Assembly: GCA_036426205.1 (NCBI GenBank)
Contig: CM071587.1
Coordinates: 248,001-312,000 of the forward strand
Direction: 5' to 3'
Source of the DNA: Ascaphus truei
Lineage: Eukaryota; Chordata; Amphibia; Anura; Ascaphidae
DNA length: 64,000 nt
Shown: positions 23,061 through 34,100 of the stretch, in pieces
Position numbering within the stretch: the first letter of the stretch is position 1
How the letters are laid out: every line of letters starts with the position of its first letter
Program-made: the position numbers and the translations under genes
The notes under the pieces: model-generated
What the model was told of the DNA's origin: nothing
The model's database searches: none
What the model saw: only the letters and a program-made list of their open reading frames with translations

Positions 23061-24683
23061 GGACAAACTGGAATCGTTTTCCTATAGGGAACCTAATTAT
23101 GATAAATAACACCACAGTCCAGGTATCTTCCTTTCACATCTTGTTGTATTTTTGAATGAATAGCAGAATACATCAACTTCAGAAGAAAATGTAAACGAGG
23201 GAGTTTGTATGAATATAAGGTTTAGTATTATTCTAATGATTATTATTACTGTATGTCCTGCATGGTGCCTTCAAATCTGCTACATTGTAACACGAGAGTT
23301 CTTTGTCTGGGTGTAACTTTCCTTTGTGATTCAGCATCCCCAGGGCCCTTCCCCATAATTAATTAGTGGGGAGTTTAATTAGATGCACTATTATATTCAC
23401 TTCTCAATCAATACTTATTGTGTAACGCTTACAACGATTACTCTAATTGAAAAGTATTGATGAGCAGAGGTTACAATAAAATATAAAATATGACACGGTG
23501 TAAGTTTCACTGGAAGGTGTCACTAGGTTCATTTGAATGTAATAATTGTTCCTCTTCCGCCTTTTCCTTTGTGATCGAGAGAAATTCTTCTTATGTTAAA
23601 GTCAGAGCTCGTAAGTCTCTTCTTTGGGGTTTCTGTCCGTGTTTGGTTATTTTAATGATATTACTAACAAGGCCCCTACATATTTTTTGTATACTCCCAT
23701 GATATTCCATGGTCATCACCAGAGTAAAATACCAATTCTCTTGGACACTCCTCTCGTCTTTTTCCCAAGCCCCAGATTATTGTTATTGCCCAGCTCTTTA
23801 TTCTAAGCCCGACGTACCTTTTATTGCTTCTACTCTCCTAAGCCCCATATTAGTTTTATTGTCTGTCTCAGCCGTAACTGCAGCTGGTTTCTTTATAGCA
23901 AAACATTAGCACTATTCCTACTTGGCTGGGGTTCTTCTAGTGTACAACGTCAGATTTGAGAAGAGGATATGAACCTTCTACTAAGGTGACCACTAGTTAT
24001 CTTCCCAACTGCTCAGTGATGAATCCATTGGCAGCTTCCTGTTGGAGTCCATGCTCAGCTGAATCTCGGGACGCGAAGACTTCCCGGTGGCGACCGCATG
24101 GGAGACTCCTCTGATCAAACAATCCAAACCTAGATGAATGGACCCATGTGGATGGAGTGATGTGACGCCATACTGTATTCTGTCTCAATTACACCGTGAT
24201 ATATTATACATCTCAATATTGGAAACAACATTAAATATTACTTAAAAGAATTGGAGTTTGTATTATATTTCTCTAAACAGGTTTTATTATTTTTTCATTC
24301 CTATTTTCCACAACATAAAGTGCTTTATATTTTGACATAACAATAAAACTCCTAAAATAACATTCATCATGACCCCTAAATTCTATTAAACAACCCAACA
24401 TGACAATTAAACTGAAATACAGTAGGTCATTGAAGTCATTAGTTATTTCCACCCCCATGGTCCCAAAATATGACATTGCACTGAAAGAAATTGCTGCCAT
24501 GTCCAATAACATTAAATAATAACTTGTTAACAATATGAACTGAAATAGCACTATTATTTTTGAGTACGTTTAATCAGAGCCTTCAAACTGTTTTTGAAGT
24601 CCAGCGTGCTTTGTAGCTTCGGCATAGAAAATCTGCTACCTGCAATATATAATAACCTATATATACATGTACAGTATGCTCAA
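23061..24683. other. No gene or known element recognised
   Basis: AT-rich sequence with short open frames only. Confidence 0.5.
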
Positions 24684-24938
24684 TACAGCTCAAGCCCGTT
24701 ATAGCGCAATCCGTTACAACGCAAATCCGCTTAAAACACGGTCTGAGCGTGGCTCCCGAGATTTGAAAACCTCCATTTTGCCGCGCGAGGACTTACCGGC
24801 ATCTAGATTTCTCTCCTCTTTGCTGTCAGCTCTCTCCTCACTTCATAGGACTGTGTCCGCGTGCTCTCCTCTCTGCAGTTATAACGCGGTCTCATTCTGT
24901 GGCCCCCAAGGACCGCGTTATAACGGGGTTCAGCTGTA
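24684..24938. mobile_element. MITE with TACAGCTCAA termini
   Basis: Begins TACAGCTCAAGCCCGTTATA and ends in the inverted form 'gttataacggggttcagctgta'. The element at 30542-30789 shares these termini. TA at both ends suggests TA target duplication, compatible with Tc1/mariner-type mobilisation. The interior is GC-rich and non-coding. Confidence 0.75.
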
Positions 24939-25086
24939 TGTGGACAAATAATGGAACCTAATCTGTTTTGAAAACATTACTAGCTACAGAAGTATTCAAG
25001 ATAACTCAAAATGGCATTGTTACCCAAAAAGGCGACAAAATAATTCAGCAAACTACACAATAAGTTAGAAAAGTAGTGTAGAAGGG
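24939..25086. other. Short unrecognised spacer
   Basis: Nothing recognised. Confidence 0.5.
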
Positions 25087-25920
25087 TAGAAATTAAAATA
25101 GACCATGTGACTGCATAATGCTAAAGACCCCAACAGTAGGATAAATGAATGAATGAATAACCAGATTCTTGTAGGGGGGACCCCTAAATATAAACTTGAT
25201 AGAAGACAGGTACTGGGTTGCAGTCCCGGATGGTAAGCTCACTAATAAGTGACGCTGTTGTTAACAATAACACCAGGAAATTGAGCATAATAACACCCTA
25301 AAACATACCAATTGTCTAAATAAAGTCCTGAACAGTAAAACATGTAGCAAGCGATTGACTCACTCTGAGTGCTGCTCTGTCCATGCGATCCAAAGGTGAG
25401 GGGTCCCCAGGTGTGCTTCCGTCCAAGGGGTAGGCTAGTAGAGAAGGAGAAAAACTGGAAGAGCACTACTGTATGTATCAAAAAAGTAGAAAGGAGGGCG
25501 CGTATCCCATAAAAAGATCATTTATTGGTCATGGAAAACAGGGCAATGGAGTGCCCTACCAACGTTTCACGCTTCACAGAGCGCTTTCTCAAGGTATACA
25601 TATCACAACTTTATTAACATATATATAGATACAAACTGACATAACCAGCCAATACTCACATGCGATCCACCCACTTTGATTGCTAATGGTCTTCTGATGT
25701 GTATAACCTAATCAGTATATTGAGACACAGAAACGACAGTGACTAACTCCGCCCCCAACTACCAATCCGGAGGCATGCATGGTCTAGCAACCCTCAGTAG
25801 TACGCGCATGCGCAGTAACCCCTCCTCAGTTATGGGATACGCACCCTCCATTCTACTTTTTTGATACCTACAGTAGTGCTCTTCCAGTTTTTCTCCTTCT
25901 CTACTAGAAATTAAAATAGA
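25087..25920. mobile_element. Insertion with 16-bp target duplication and inverted arms
   Basis: Identical 16-bp flanks tagaaattaaaataga occur at 25087-25102 and 25905-25920. Inside, arms of about 75 bp (about 25437-25512 and 25834-25908) are inverted copies; one starts 'ctagtagagaaggagaaaaa' and the other ends in its complement. Between the arms lies a hammerhead-like motif on the minus strand. There is no coding frame. A non-autonomous retroelement-like composite. Confidence 0.7.
25559..25595 (-). ncRNA. Hammerhead-like motif, variant core
   Basis: The minus strand reads CCTTGAGAAAGCGCT, loop, AGCGTGAAACGTTGG: variant core CTTGAGA, AA, stem GCGCT/AGCGT, GAA, ACGT, T, GG. Confidence 0.4.
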
Positions 25921-26297
25921 ATAGTTAATTAGGCATTATTAATTAATTAGCAAACTCAGAACCCCAATCCACCACATCCTATATATTTGTGTCAAAAGGA
26001 GTGTTACTGGGATTGTGACCTCATATATAGGACAAAAGACATAAAAGCCCCAGTGTTACACCCAACTGGACATATTGTATAATTAAATACTTATCTGTGT
26101 ATCTTCTCATAAACAAGGGTCATTTAGTTCAATTCTTTGGGCAAAGTATTTTAATGGCAGTTCTTGCTAAGCACCTGTGAATTAGCAGTCTATTAAAGAC
26201 AGCTCTCAGTTCATTAGAGAGGTTATGAGAGCTTTGTGGAGTTAAGAGCAGTGTTTGGACCTACAGATGGGCCAGGCCGCGATGTGGGTATAGGCTT
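25921..26297. other. No gene recognised
   Basis: AT-rich intergenic sequence. Confidence 0.5.
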
Positions 26298-26599
26298 AAA
26301 GTACAGATGCAGCCACCAGTATTAGAACTCTTGCCTGGGAAATTCTGGGGTAGTCTCACAGTAAATGCCTCAACATTTCTGTGAGATTCTTAATGGCCCA
26401 TCGGATTAACACAGTGGGGGTCTCTGCAGTCCCATTCAGTTTGAATGGGACTGCATGGACCACCCTCTGTGTTAATCCGATGGGCCATTACGAATCTCAC
26501 AGAAATGTTGAGGCATTTACTGTGAGACTGCCCCAGATTCTCCACCGAATTTCCCAGGTAAGTGTTCTAATACTGGTGGCTGCATCTGTACAGTACTTT
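26298..26599. mobile_element. Near-perfect foldback MITE (about 300 bp palindrome)
   Basis: The left half from gtacagatgcagccaccagt is mirrored by the right half ending in actggtggctgcatctgtac, with the centre near 26440. Only a few mismatches separate the arms, so it would form one long hairpin. Its core matches the palindrome at 261-392. Open frames through it are by-products. Confidence 0.85.
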
Positions 26600-27775
26600 G
26601 GCCAAAGAATGTAACTTAATGACCACTGCTTACGAGAAGATTAACAGATAAATATTGAATTATTAATCAAGTGCATGAGATAGGCTGTGTGGTTTGTAAT
26701 GATGCAATTCCGCATCTATTAAGGCAACCAAGGTTAAGTTGGCGAGACAAAACCATCCAGTTATTTGAAGCGGTTTTGAGTTAAAGGCACAAGACACCCC
26801 TCGTCTCACGTGACATCATCATGCGCCATCACTTAAACAAGCCGACACATCATCGCGTGGTAGCAGGAGGACATACCGTCTCGGCACACTGAGCCCCGGG
26901 CCCGCCATCCTCCCAGCCTGCCCTGAGTCACACGATACGGGAACCTACATATCCGATCGGAAATGGTTCTTCCCCCGCTACGGATACACACTTCTCGCGG
27001 CAACTAGAACATCCCCCAAAGAGTAAAAGTGTGGAATATTTACAATCTAACAGATTCTAGAAACCACAAACAGGAAACGCGTTTCACATCACACAGCAGC
27101 AGAAACATACGCACCGGTATATCCTAAAAAGTGGCTTACATTTCCACTTCCCCGACACTCCGCTTGCCAGCCCGGGATATTTTGATGTTTCAGCAAATGC
27201 CTGTCCAATAAAAACAAGTGAGACAAAGGCTAATTTGACAGTGTATGCAGTTATTATCGTATTACGCTGATGTCTAATTGCAACTGTAAAGAAATATATT
27301 TCATTTTACTCAATGCCGTTTGGCAGGCCCCACCCACAGATCACGCAATCTGTGTGGGCATCCAATCCCTCCCGTGCCGATCATCTCAAGAGTTTTGTGG
27401 GGGTGCTGCCAACGCTGATGTGAAAAAGATTTTGGCTGCAGGGTGTGAGTTATAGACCCCCCTAGAGCCCATGAGGCACTCCAGTGATTACATTCCCATT
27501 GTCACTACTTCCGTCTCCTTTTGTCTCCGACACATTTCATAAAATGTCAAAAGAGATTAGCCGAGTTTGTTGTCTTTGCGGTTTGTTAAATTCCAGAAAG
27601 ATGATGTTTATTCTGCGTGCCGATTTCAACCTTTGGTCAGTCGTTCTGCGCTGCTCTGTTGCATCATTCCTTAGCTGCGTAGAAAGTCTGATAATGTATC
27701 TTTTATAATGTGAATAAGGGGAAGTATCAGACAACCCTTCTAGGGTAATTAGCAAATAGATTAGTAGATCTATGG
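26600..27775. other. No gene or known element recognised
   Basis: Ordinary intergenic sequence, GC-richer at 26800-27000. No supported frame. Confidence 0.5.
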
Positions 27776-28032
27776 CAGGGGGAGACCAACTCCCGTCCTC
27801 AAGGCCCAGGTTTTCAGGATATCCTTGCTTCAGCACAGGGGGCTTAATCAGTAGCGCAGTCAAAGACAGAGCCACTGATTGAGCTCCCTGTGCTGAAGCA
27901 GGGATATCCCTAATACTTGGCCTGTTGGTTGGAGTTGGTCACTTCATTGACCGCCAATGAGCGAGCCACCTGTGCTGAAGCAGGGATATCCTGAATACCT
28001 GGCCTGTTGGTGGCCCTTGAAGACTGGCCTTG
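27776..28032. mobile_element. hAT-like non-autonomous element
   Basis: Starts caggggga and contains 'tcctcaaggcccaggttttc', 'ggatatccttgcttcagcac' and their inverted counterparts. A second half-unit follows at 27955-28032. Copies lie at 34878, 44070, 57531 and 59708. The CAGGGG terminus suits hAT transposons; the superfamily call is inference. Confidence 0.6.
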
Positions 28033-29850
28033 CCCCCACCCCGCCCTCCCCCACCCGGATCTATGGTTCGTGTGCATAAAGCAGGGACACAGACGTCGGA
28101 CGGGACGCTGCAGAACGCCAACACAGACAAATGTCAGAATTCAATAGCAATGCAACAAAAAAAAGCAAGACAATGATCTAATCCATTACAGGGATAGAAA
28201 ACTGAGAAGAGGGAGGAAGAAAAAAAGAAAGGGACTATAATACCAGCGCAGAAAGACGTGGCGTGATAACTTGTCACATTTCGCAAGCACAGGATATTAG
28301 AGCTGCGCTGACGGATGGTCAGGTCCCAGGCGCGTGTTAGGCTCAGGAACATATAGCATCATTACCCCTCTGCAGCTGTTTGGGCGTGTTTGTCCTTCTC
28401 TGTGTATGTGCTGATCAAATCTCTGTTCCCCTGTTGTACCACGCACATGTGTATGTTGGCGCTTCTACAAAGAAACGATAATGATAATAATAATATACCC
28501 TCAAAGAAAGGTGTCGCTTTGGTGTTTATATCTTGGTCCTGGCTGCCCCCCGGCTGCTGTCACTCCACGTCCCTTATTCTGCGCAGCGGCGTTTCAGTGA
28601 AAGCGCTCGCCTTCTGAATGACCCATTGAAACCCCTCCTCAGTTATACAGCAGCGTAACACATACAACCCCCCACGTACCCCTAAGGTCATCCTTATCCT
28701 CTCACGGCAACGACTCAAGGACTCAACGACTGCACTGGACGGCCTTACAGGGTTCTTTGTATCCAATCCGCAGAGACCCCGTATGGGGGCTTCTCTATGG
28801 TCTGGTTTGGGGTGTAGGACACATGGCTGACAAAATAGATATCATAGTGCATTAGCACGAGGAGCCGGTATCAATCTTTCAGATCATGGGCCGTTTGTGT
28901 TGTACCCAGCTACAGAAGCAGCAAATATCCTGTGGCAATGCTGCACTAAATCTGCAGTAGGATGCTATAACTAAGAGGTGCCCCATCGCCTGTCTCTTAC
29001 ATCAGCCGGGCCACCTCCAGCTCTGGGAGAACAAGGGTTAACCAAATGTCCCTATTCATATGACATTATTACAGGTGCTTTCACTGCTGGGATTTCCTTA
29101 TTGCAGAGCACTGACAGACTTATTACTGGGCTCATTATATCACGCAACACTTGCAGTGCAAACACTGTGCGGTGGGAAGCGCTCTCCGGGGGACCTGTCA
29201 CTCCCTGGGGGTGCATCTGTGGGGTAACCCCCTCGCACGTGTCACCTTATTAACCAATCGTAGGACGGAGCTGGGCATTCGGAGCACGACATGGGAAGGG
29301 TGCTGATTACTTGATAAACCCATAAGGGAGATTTATAAGGCGCTTCTCCATCATCCCCCCCCCCCCAAACCTTTCCATTGCCCCCCGCTGGTATTGTTCC
29401 CATGTCATAGATTTATGTTAAAGTCTTTAGTTGAATTTCTAGCTGTATAAATAGTCCAGATGAGTATCAGGCTCTTGCATGCAGAATAGGGCACAGAAAT
29501 AGCGCAAGAAAAGAATCCCTTTTTCTTCTGCTAAATGGTTGAGTTATTTTGTGCTCTGCCCGGGTACTGTACAGAACCGGTAGGGTTATATAGTATAAGG
29601 ATGTAGGGTGAGGCATTATCTGGTTAGTAATGCCTCCAGCTAGGGTATTAATAACCACATCAAACTTTCTGTGCACCAATTAATATACTCTGTAATATGC
29701 ACTGGGGCAGAATCATTAAATGTTAATGTTTTAGTAAAATATATAAAATTAAATCCAGCATTGTGCGCACATTCACGCGCTTCAGACAGGTCCGCAGCGC
29801 TGCCCGTCTCCATTATCTCTTAGCATGCAGTGCTTCCGCTGCGGCCAGGG
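28033..29850. other. No gene or known element recognised
   Basis: Only short open frames. A poly-C run lies at about 29356-29366. Confidence 0.5.
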
Positions 29851-30530
29851 ATTCTGGGTAATGACATGCAAATGAGCAGAAAGTGTCACTTTTGACTTTT
29901 GGCAACCTTATGCCTGCCACATTATACAGCTTGTCAGCAGAGCCTGGGTTAAAGAAGGGCAGAGCCGGTAAACCCTACTCACAGACAGCTATTTCTATGT
30001 TTTGGGTATCATCAGTGTGAGACAGACACAGTTATACAGACATTTTTGAGGCTGCCTGAGCTAGATTAATGGCAATTCTCTGTGCAGTGCTTGTATATTA
30101 CCTTTGGCACAACTGATATAATTTTTTTTGACCTGTTATTGTTTGATTTGGGTTTGATTTGGGTATGCTTTTTTCATGTATTTTTTCTACCCTTTTCCCC
30201 CCTTCTGACATATGTTATTGAACACATACACACTTAGTTAAGTTATGGTGGGTAAAAAAAAGTGACAAAAACCCTTCAAAGTAAAGCATATAGCAAATGG
30301 AAATATTACTGTATGCACATTTGCATGTCTGTGAATTGCAGCAAGCATAAGCTTACAGGGGACCATGTTATATGGTTTTGAAGCAAAAGGTGGCACTGTG
30401 CGCTCATTTGCATGCCATTTCCCAGAATCCCTTGCTGCAGTGGAATGGTGAAATGGTGAAAGGCAGGGTTGCAGACCTGTCTAAGACATGCAAATGAGCA
30501 CACAGTAATATTTCTGTTTGCTATATATAT
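29851..30530. repeat. Dispersed repeat with ATTTGCATG boxes (two copies)
   Basis: A partial copy at about 29850-29950 ('atgacatgcaaatgagcaga') and a fuller one at 30305-30525, bounded by inverted 'atttgcatgtct' and 'gacatgcaaatgagca' boxes, match 2700-2837. (TA)n follows at 30524-30541. Confidence 0.55.
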
Positions 30531-30541
30531 ATATATATATA

Positions 30542-30789
30542 TACAGCTCAACCCCCTTATAACGCAATACTTGGGGTCCAAAGAATCACATCACGCTATA
30601 AGCGTTATAAGCGAATTGCGTTAGAACTAATGTACAATTGTATGCATTGTACAATAAAGTACTGTATTCAAGACACCAATAATCGTGTTGTAAAGTATTC
30701 ATAAATACGAGAATTGGTAGCCACACTTGCATCGCGTTATAAGCGGATTCGCGTTGTAACGGATCGTGCTATAACGGGGTTGAGCTGTA
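30542..30789. mobile_element. MITE with TACAGCTCAA termini
   Basis: TACAGCTCAACCCCCTTATA on the left and its inverse 'ataacggggttgagctgta' on the right, with inner inverted repeats around 'cgctataagcgttataagcg'. Same family as 24684-24938. The right end lies about 300 bp upstream of the transglutaminase TATA box. Confidence 0.8.
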
Positions 30790-31088
30790 TATACTTTCTC
30801 AATTTCCAAAGCACCCTTTATTTGCAGTTTCTGTAACTTTCTCAGGGCCTAAAATCCCCCCCCAAAAGGCTCTTCCCAATATATAGGGTCAAGATCATCG
30901 CTTTGCACCTTTATTCCCAGGTTATTGTTATCGTAGCAGATCTAAGAGCTCCAGCTCCTCAAACTTCTCCCCACCAAGGCAGACGGTTTAGTAATGGGAG
31001 CTGGAAATCTGCAGAAAGTGCCTTCAGCCTCACCCAACTCATTTAAATTGTAATTGCCATGAATAGGAGGAGAGGAGCGGGCGGCTGT

Positions 31089-31096
31089 TATAAATA
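31089..31096 (+). promoter_or_regulatory. TATA box of the transglutaminase gene
   Basis: TATAAATA lies 80 bp upstream of the exon 1 start codon, so transcription probably starts near 31118-31126 with a 5' untranslated region of about 50-58 bases. A GC-rich segment (gagcgggcgg, about 31075) lies just upstream. Confidence 0.6.
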
Positions 31097-31175
31097 CAGC
31101 CGGTGTCTTTGCTGCCGTCAGATTCTTCATGTCCTGTACACCATCTGAATCACTTTGGAGAAGGGAGAGGAAGCC

Positions 31176-31182
31176 ATGGCAG
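31176..31182 (+). CDS. tgm3-like: Transglutaminase exon 1 (7 coding bases)
   Basis: ATGGCAG followed by gtaagtga, a strong donor. It ends in phase 1; the G joins AC of exon 2 to give [12 protein letters not shown] tiny first coding exon is normal in this family (a few residues before the beta-sandwich). Choice rests on the donor, phase match and upstream TATA box. Confidence 0.75.
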
Positions 31183-34100
31183 GTAAGTGAGGGGCAGGGT
31201 GAAGATTGGGGGGGCAGGGTGAAGATTGGGGGGGTTCGTGAGTGAAATTATTTATTGCAGTCCTCGTGCAGGGTACTAGTTAGTATCTATTACTACAGTA
31301 GTATTATCAAGTGATGGGGAAAAAGTAATACCTGATTGGGAGAAGTGGTGTAAGTGTGACCATGTATCCCAAGCTGCGATACAAGTGCATAATTCCCAGC
31401 TCACACCATTGCATGGATCAGGGGTCGTATATACCAGAATATAATCTCCCAAAGGGGCTGGATCAGAACAGCGTGAGAAGTGCCCCAAGCTTACATTAAT
31501 GCATTGAAAGACTTCAACATCATCCTACGTGTATTTCAACATTATATGGATCATTTGTAGGGTATGTAGGGAGAAGGAGCGGCTCAGTGAGTAAAGACAC
31601 TGGTTGGCACTGAGTTTGAAGCAAGGGAACCTGGTTCAATTCCTGGTGCTGGCTCCTTGTGACCTTGGGCAAGTCACTTTATCTCCCTGTGCTTCAGGCA
31701 CCAAAAACATAGATTGTAAGCTCCACGGGGCAGGGACTGTGTCGGCAAAATGTCTCTGTAAAGCGCTATACAAGAACTTATTATTTGTAACACCAGCCCT
31801 ATATACAGTACATTTCCTATATCTTGAGTTTCAGTGTGAAAAGTGTCACCTAGCTACTTAAAAAGGCAATCCATGCAATATCCTACGTGCGTTGTATTTA
31901 ATAAATCAGTTCTGCAGTATTAGATAACACTGCAAATGCCATTTTTGAGTTTTAATATGCTGAGCATTCTTTGATTTTTATAGCAGGCTTTAGCCCACCT
32001 CCACAGCAGTGCAAGATCATTGCAACCCTTTCCTGTTTGCGATCATTTGTTGCCAATGTTCCCAGCAGTTTGAGCTGCAAACTGTAACAATAGATAATGT
32101 TATCTTAGTGATATATACGAATACATTGTAGCTGCTGAGTTACACTGACTGAAGCATTGATTGAAACGGAAAGGCAGCCATTAAGTGAACCCTGGGAAGC
32201 AGGGTCTTTGCTGATCGATCACAGGAGAACTAATCGATCGACAGCTTAGGTAATTAGTTTTCAATAAAGTTAATTAAATGATGCATATATTAAAAACAAA
32301 AAAAAAGATCATTTTTTTGAAGTGCCGCTTGGGATCCTTCTTTAGCAGCAATACATTGAAAATCCTAGGTGTGTTTTATAAATGAATCAGTTGTGCTTTA
32401 CTAGATAATACTTACTACATTTAGTTTTATTCCCTCCCCCCTCCCTTTACGCCTTTTTTTTAATGAGTTTTAATGTATTAAGCTTACATTTAAAATCCTA
32501 TATGATTTTCTGCATACATCAGTAGTGTAGTATTAAATAATACATACTGCATTGTTGTCAAATAATTCCCCACTCATCACGCCCTTTTTAAATGAGTTTG
32601 ACTGTACTAAGCTTCCTCAGGTTAATAGAGCAACCATGTACAAAGGCCCAGCACTTCGTCCTTTGAAATAGGCGGCCATATTGTGAACCCGGGCGATTTT
32701 GCCTATCGATCACGGGAGAACGGATGGATCGGCAGCTTAGGGAATGATATCTTCTTAAAGCCGAGAAGCTGCTGCATCTATGAAAAGCAAAAAAAATAAA
32801 CTGTATTACCACTTTAAGCAACTGGTATAAGATTAGCAGGTCCACGTCGCGGCCACTTCTCGGGGGTCACTGGCTGCCAGTCCTGGCATATACTGTCAGG
32901 TCACGCTGACGGCTTGTAGTATATGCACCAGAATATGACATGGTTGAAATGTACAACCTCACTCTGCTTGTGGAAGAGGAACAAGGACAGGTCCCCACGT
33001 CCCGGCGTGATATAATGTCATCCTCGTGCATACCATGGACGGGTCAGGGAACAATGATCTGCCGTGCATTTCCTGTGACCGCCACGCACTGCGTATCGTA
33101 CCTTCTCTGCCTGCAACAGCACAATAACGGGCTCATTCTATATATGCGGAATAAGGCCCTAAATGGCTGCACAGCCAAATTATTGTATATTTGTGCTCTT
33201 ATTGTCTCGTGGTAGCTGTGGCCTTTACACTTGGTAAAGGGGGTGTATATAATCCTTTGTTCTGCTGGTGGAAGCCAAGTTGGAGGATTTGAGGTTGATT
33301 ATGGATCCCGGTGTATTTATTCAATGTTAAATACAATCAGTGGTGTTCCTAGGTTTTCTTACTTGGGGTGGGAAGTCCAAAGCTTTGGGGGGAGGGGGAA
33401 CCTGAGACTTGCTGCACATCCATCGGCATGTAAACCCCGAGTTGGCAGCACAAGTCCTCAAGGGTCACCAACAGGCCCTGATCCACAAAGCTCCGTCAAG
33501 TGACGTATCGTGGTGGTGACCTAACATCACGTTAGCACAAAGGGCGAGAAGCCACGTTTTCTTCCGTAACGCGCAGAGCGTAAACTAAAGTGGCTGTTAG
33601 TGATAATGACATGCAAATTCCAAGCAAATGAGGCGTTATCTCAACATCACGTACCGACAAATCTGTTAACGCAGGGACTTATATATTTATAAAAATGTGT
33701 TACCAGGAAGTATTTTCTAATTTGGTGGGACGTGCCCCAGTCACACAGGCCTCTCTCTCTCACACACTCCCCTCTCTATCCACCCCCCATTCTCTCCTCC
33801 ACAACCCACATCTCTCTCACCCCCTCATCTCTACCTGGCCCCTTCAGCTACTGTAGCACCCCCTTCATTCTCTCACCCCCCTTCATCCTCACCCCCCTTG
33901 ATTCGTTCACCCCCTTCATCTCTCACACCCCTATCCTCTCACACCCCTTCTCCTCTCACCCCCCTTCATCCTCTCACCCCCCAATCATCTCAACCCCCCT
34001 TCATCCTCTCACCCCCCTTCATCCTCTCACCCGCCTTGATTTTCTCACCCCCTCAACCTCTCACCCCCCCTCACCTCTACCCCCCCCTCATCCTCTCACC

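Noticed and set aside
26800..27100. A CpG-island promoter for another gene
   Set aside because: The segment is only mildly GC-rich, and no exon, TATA box or conserved frame follows.
31572..31660. A functional tRNA gene
   Set aside because: A- and B-box-like sequences are present, but it cannot fold as a tRNA and continues into a SINE body and tail.
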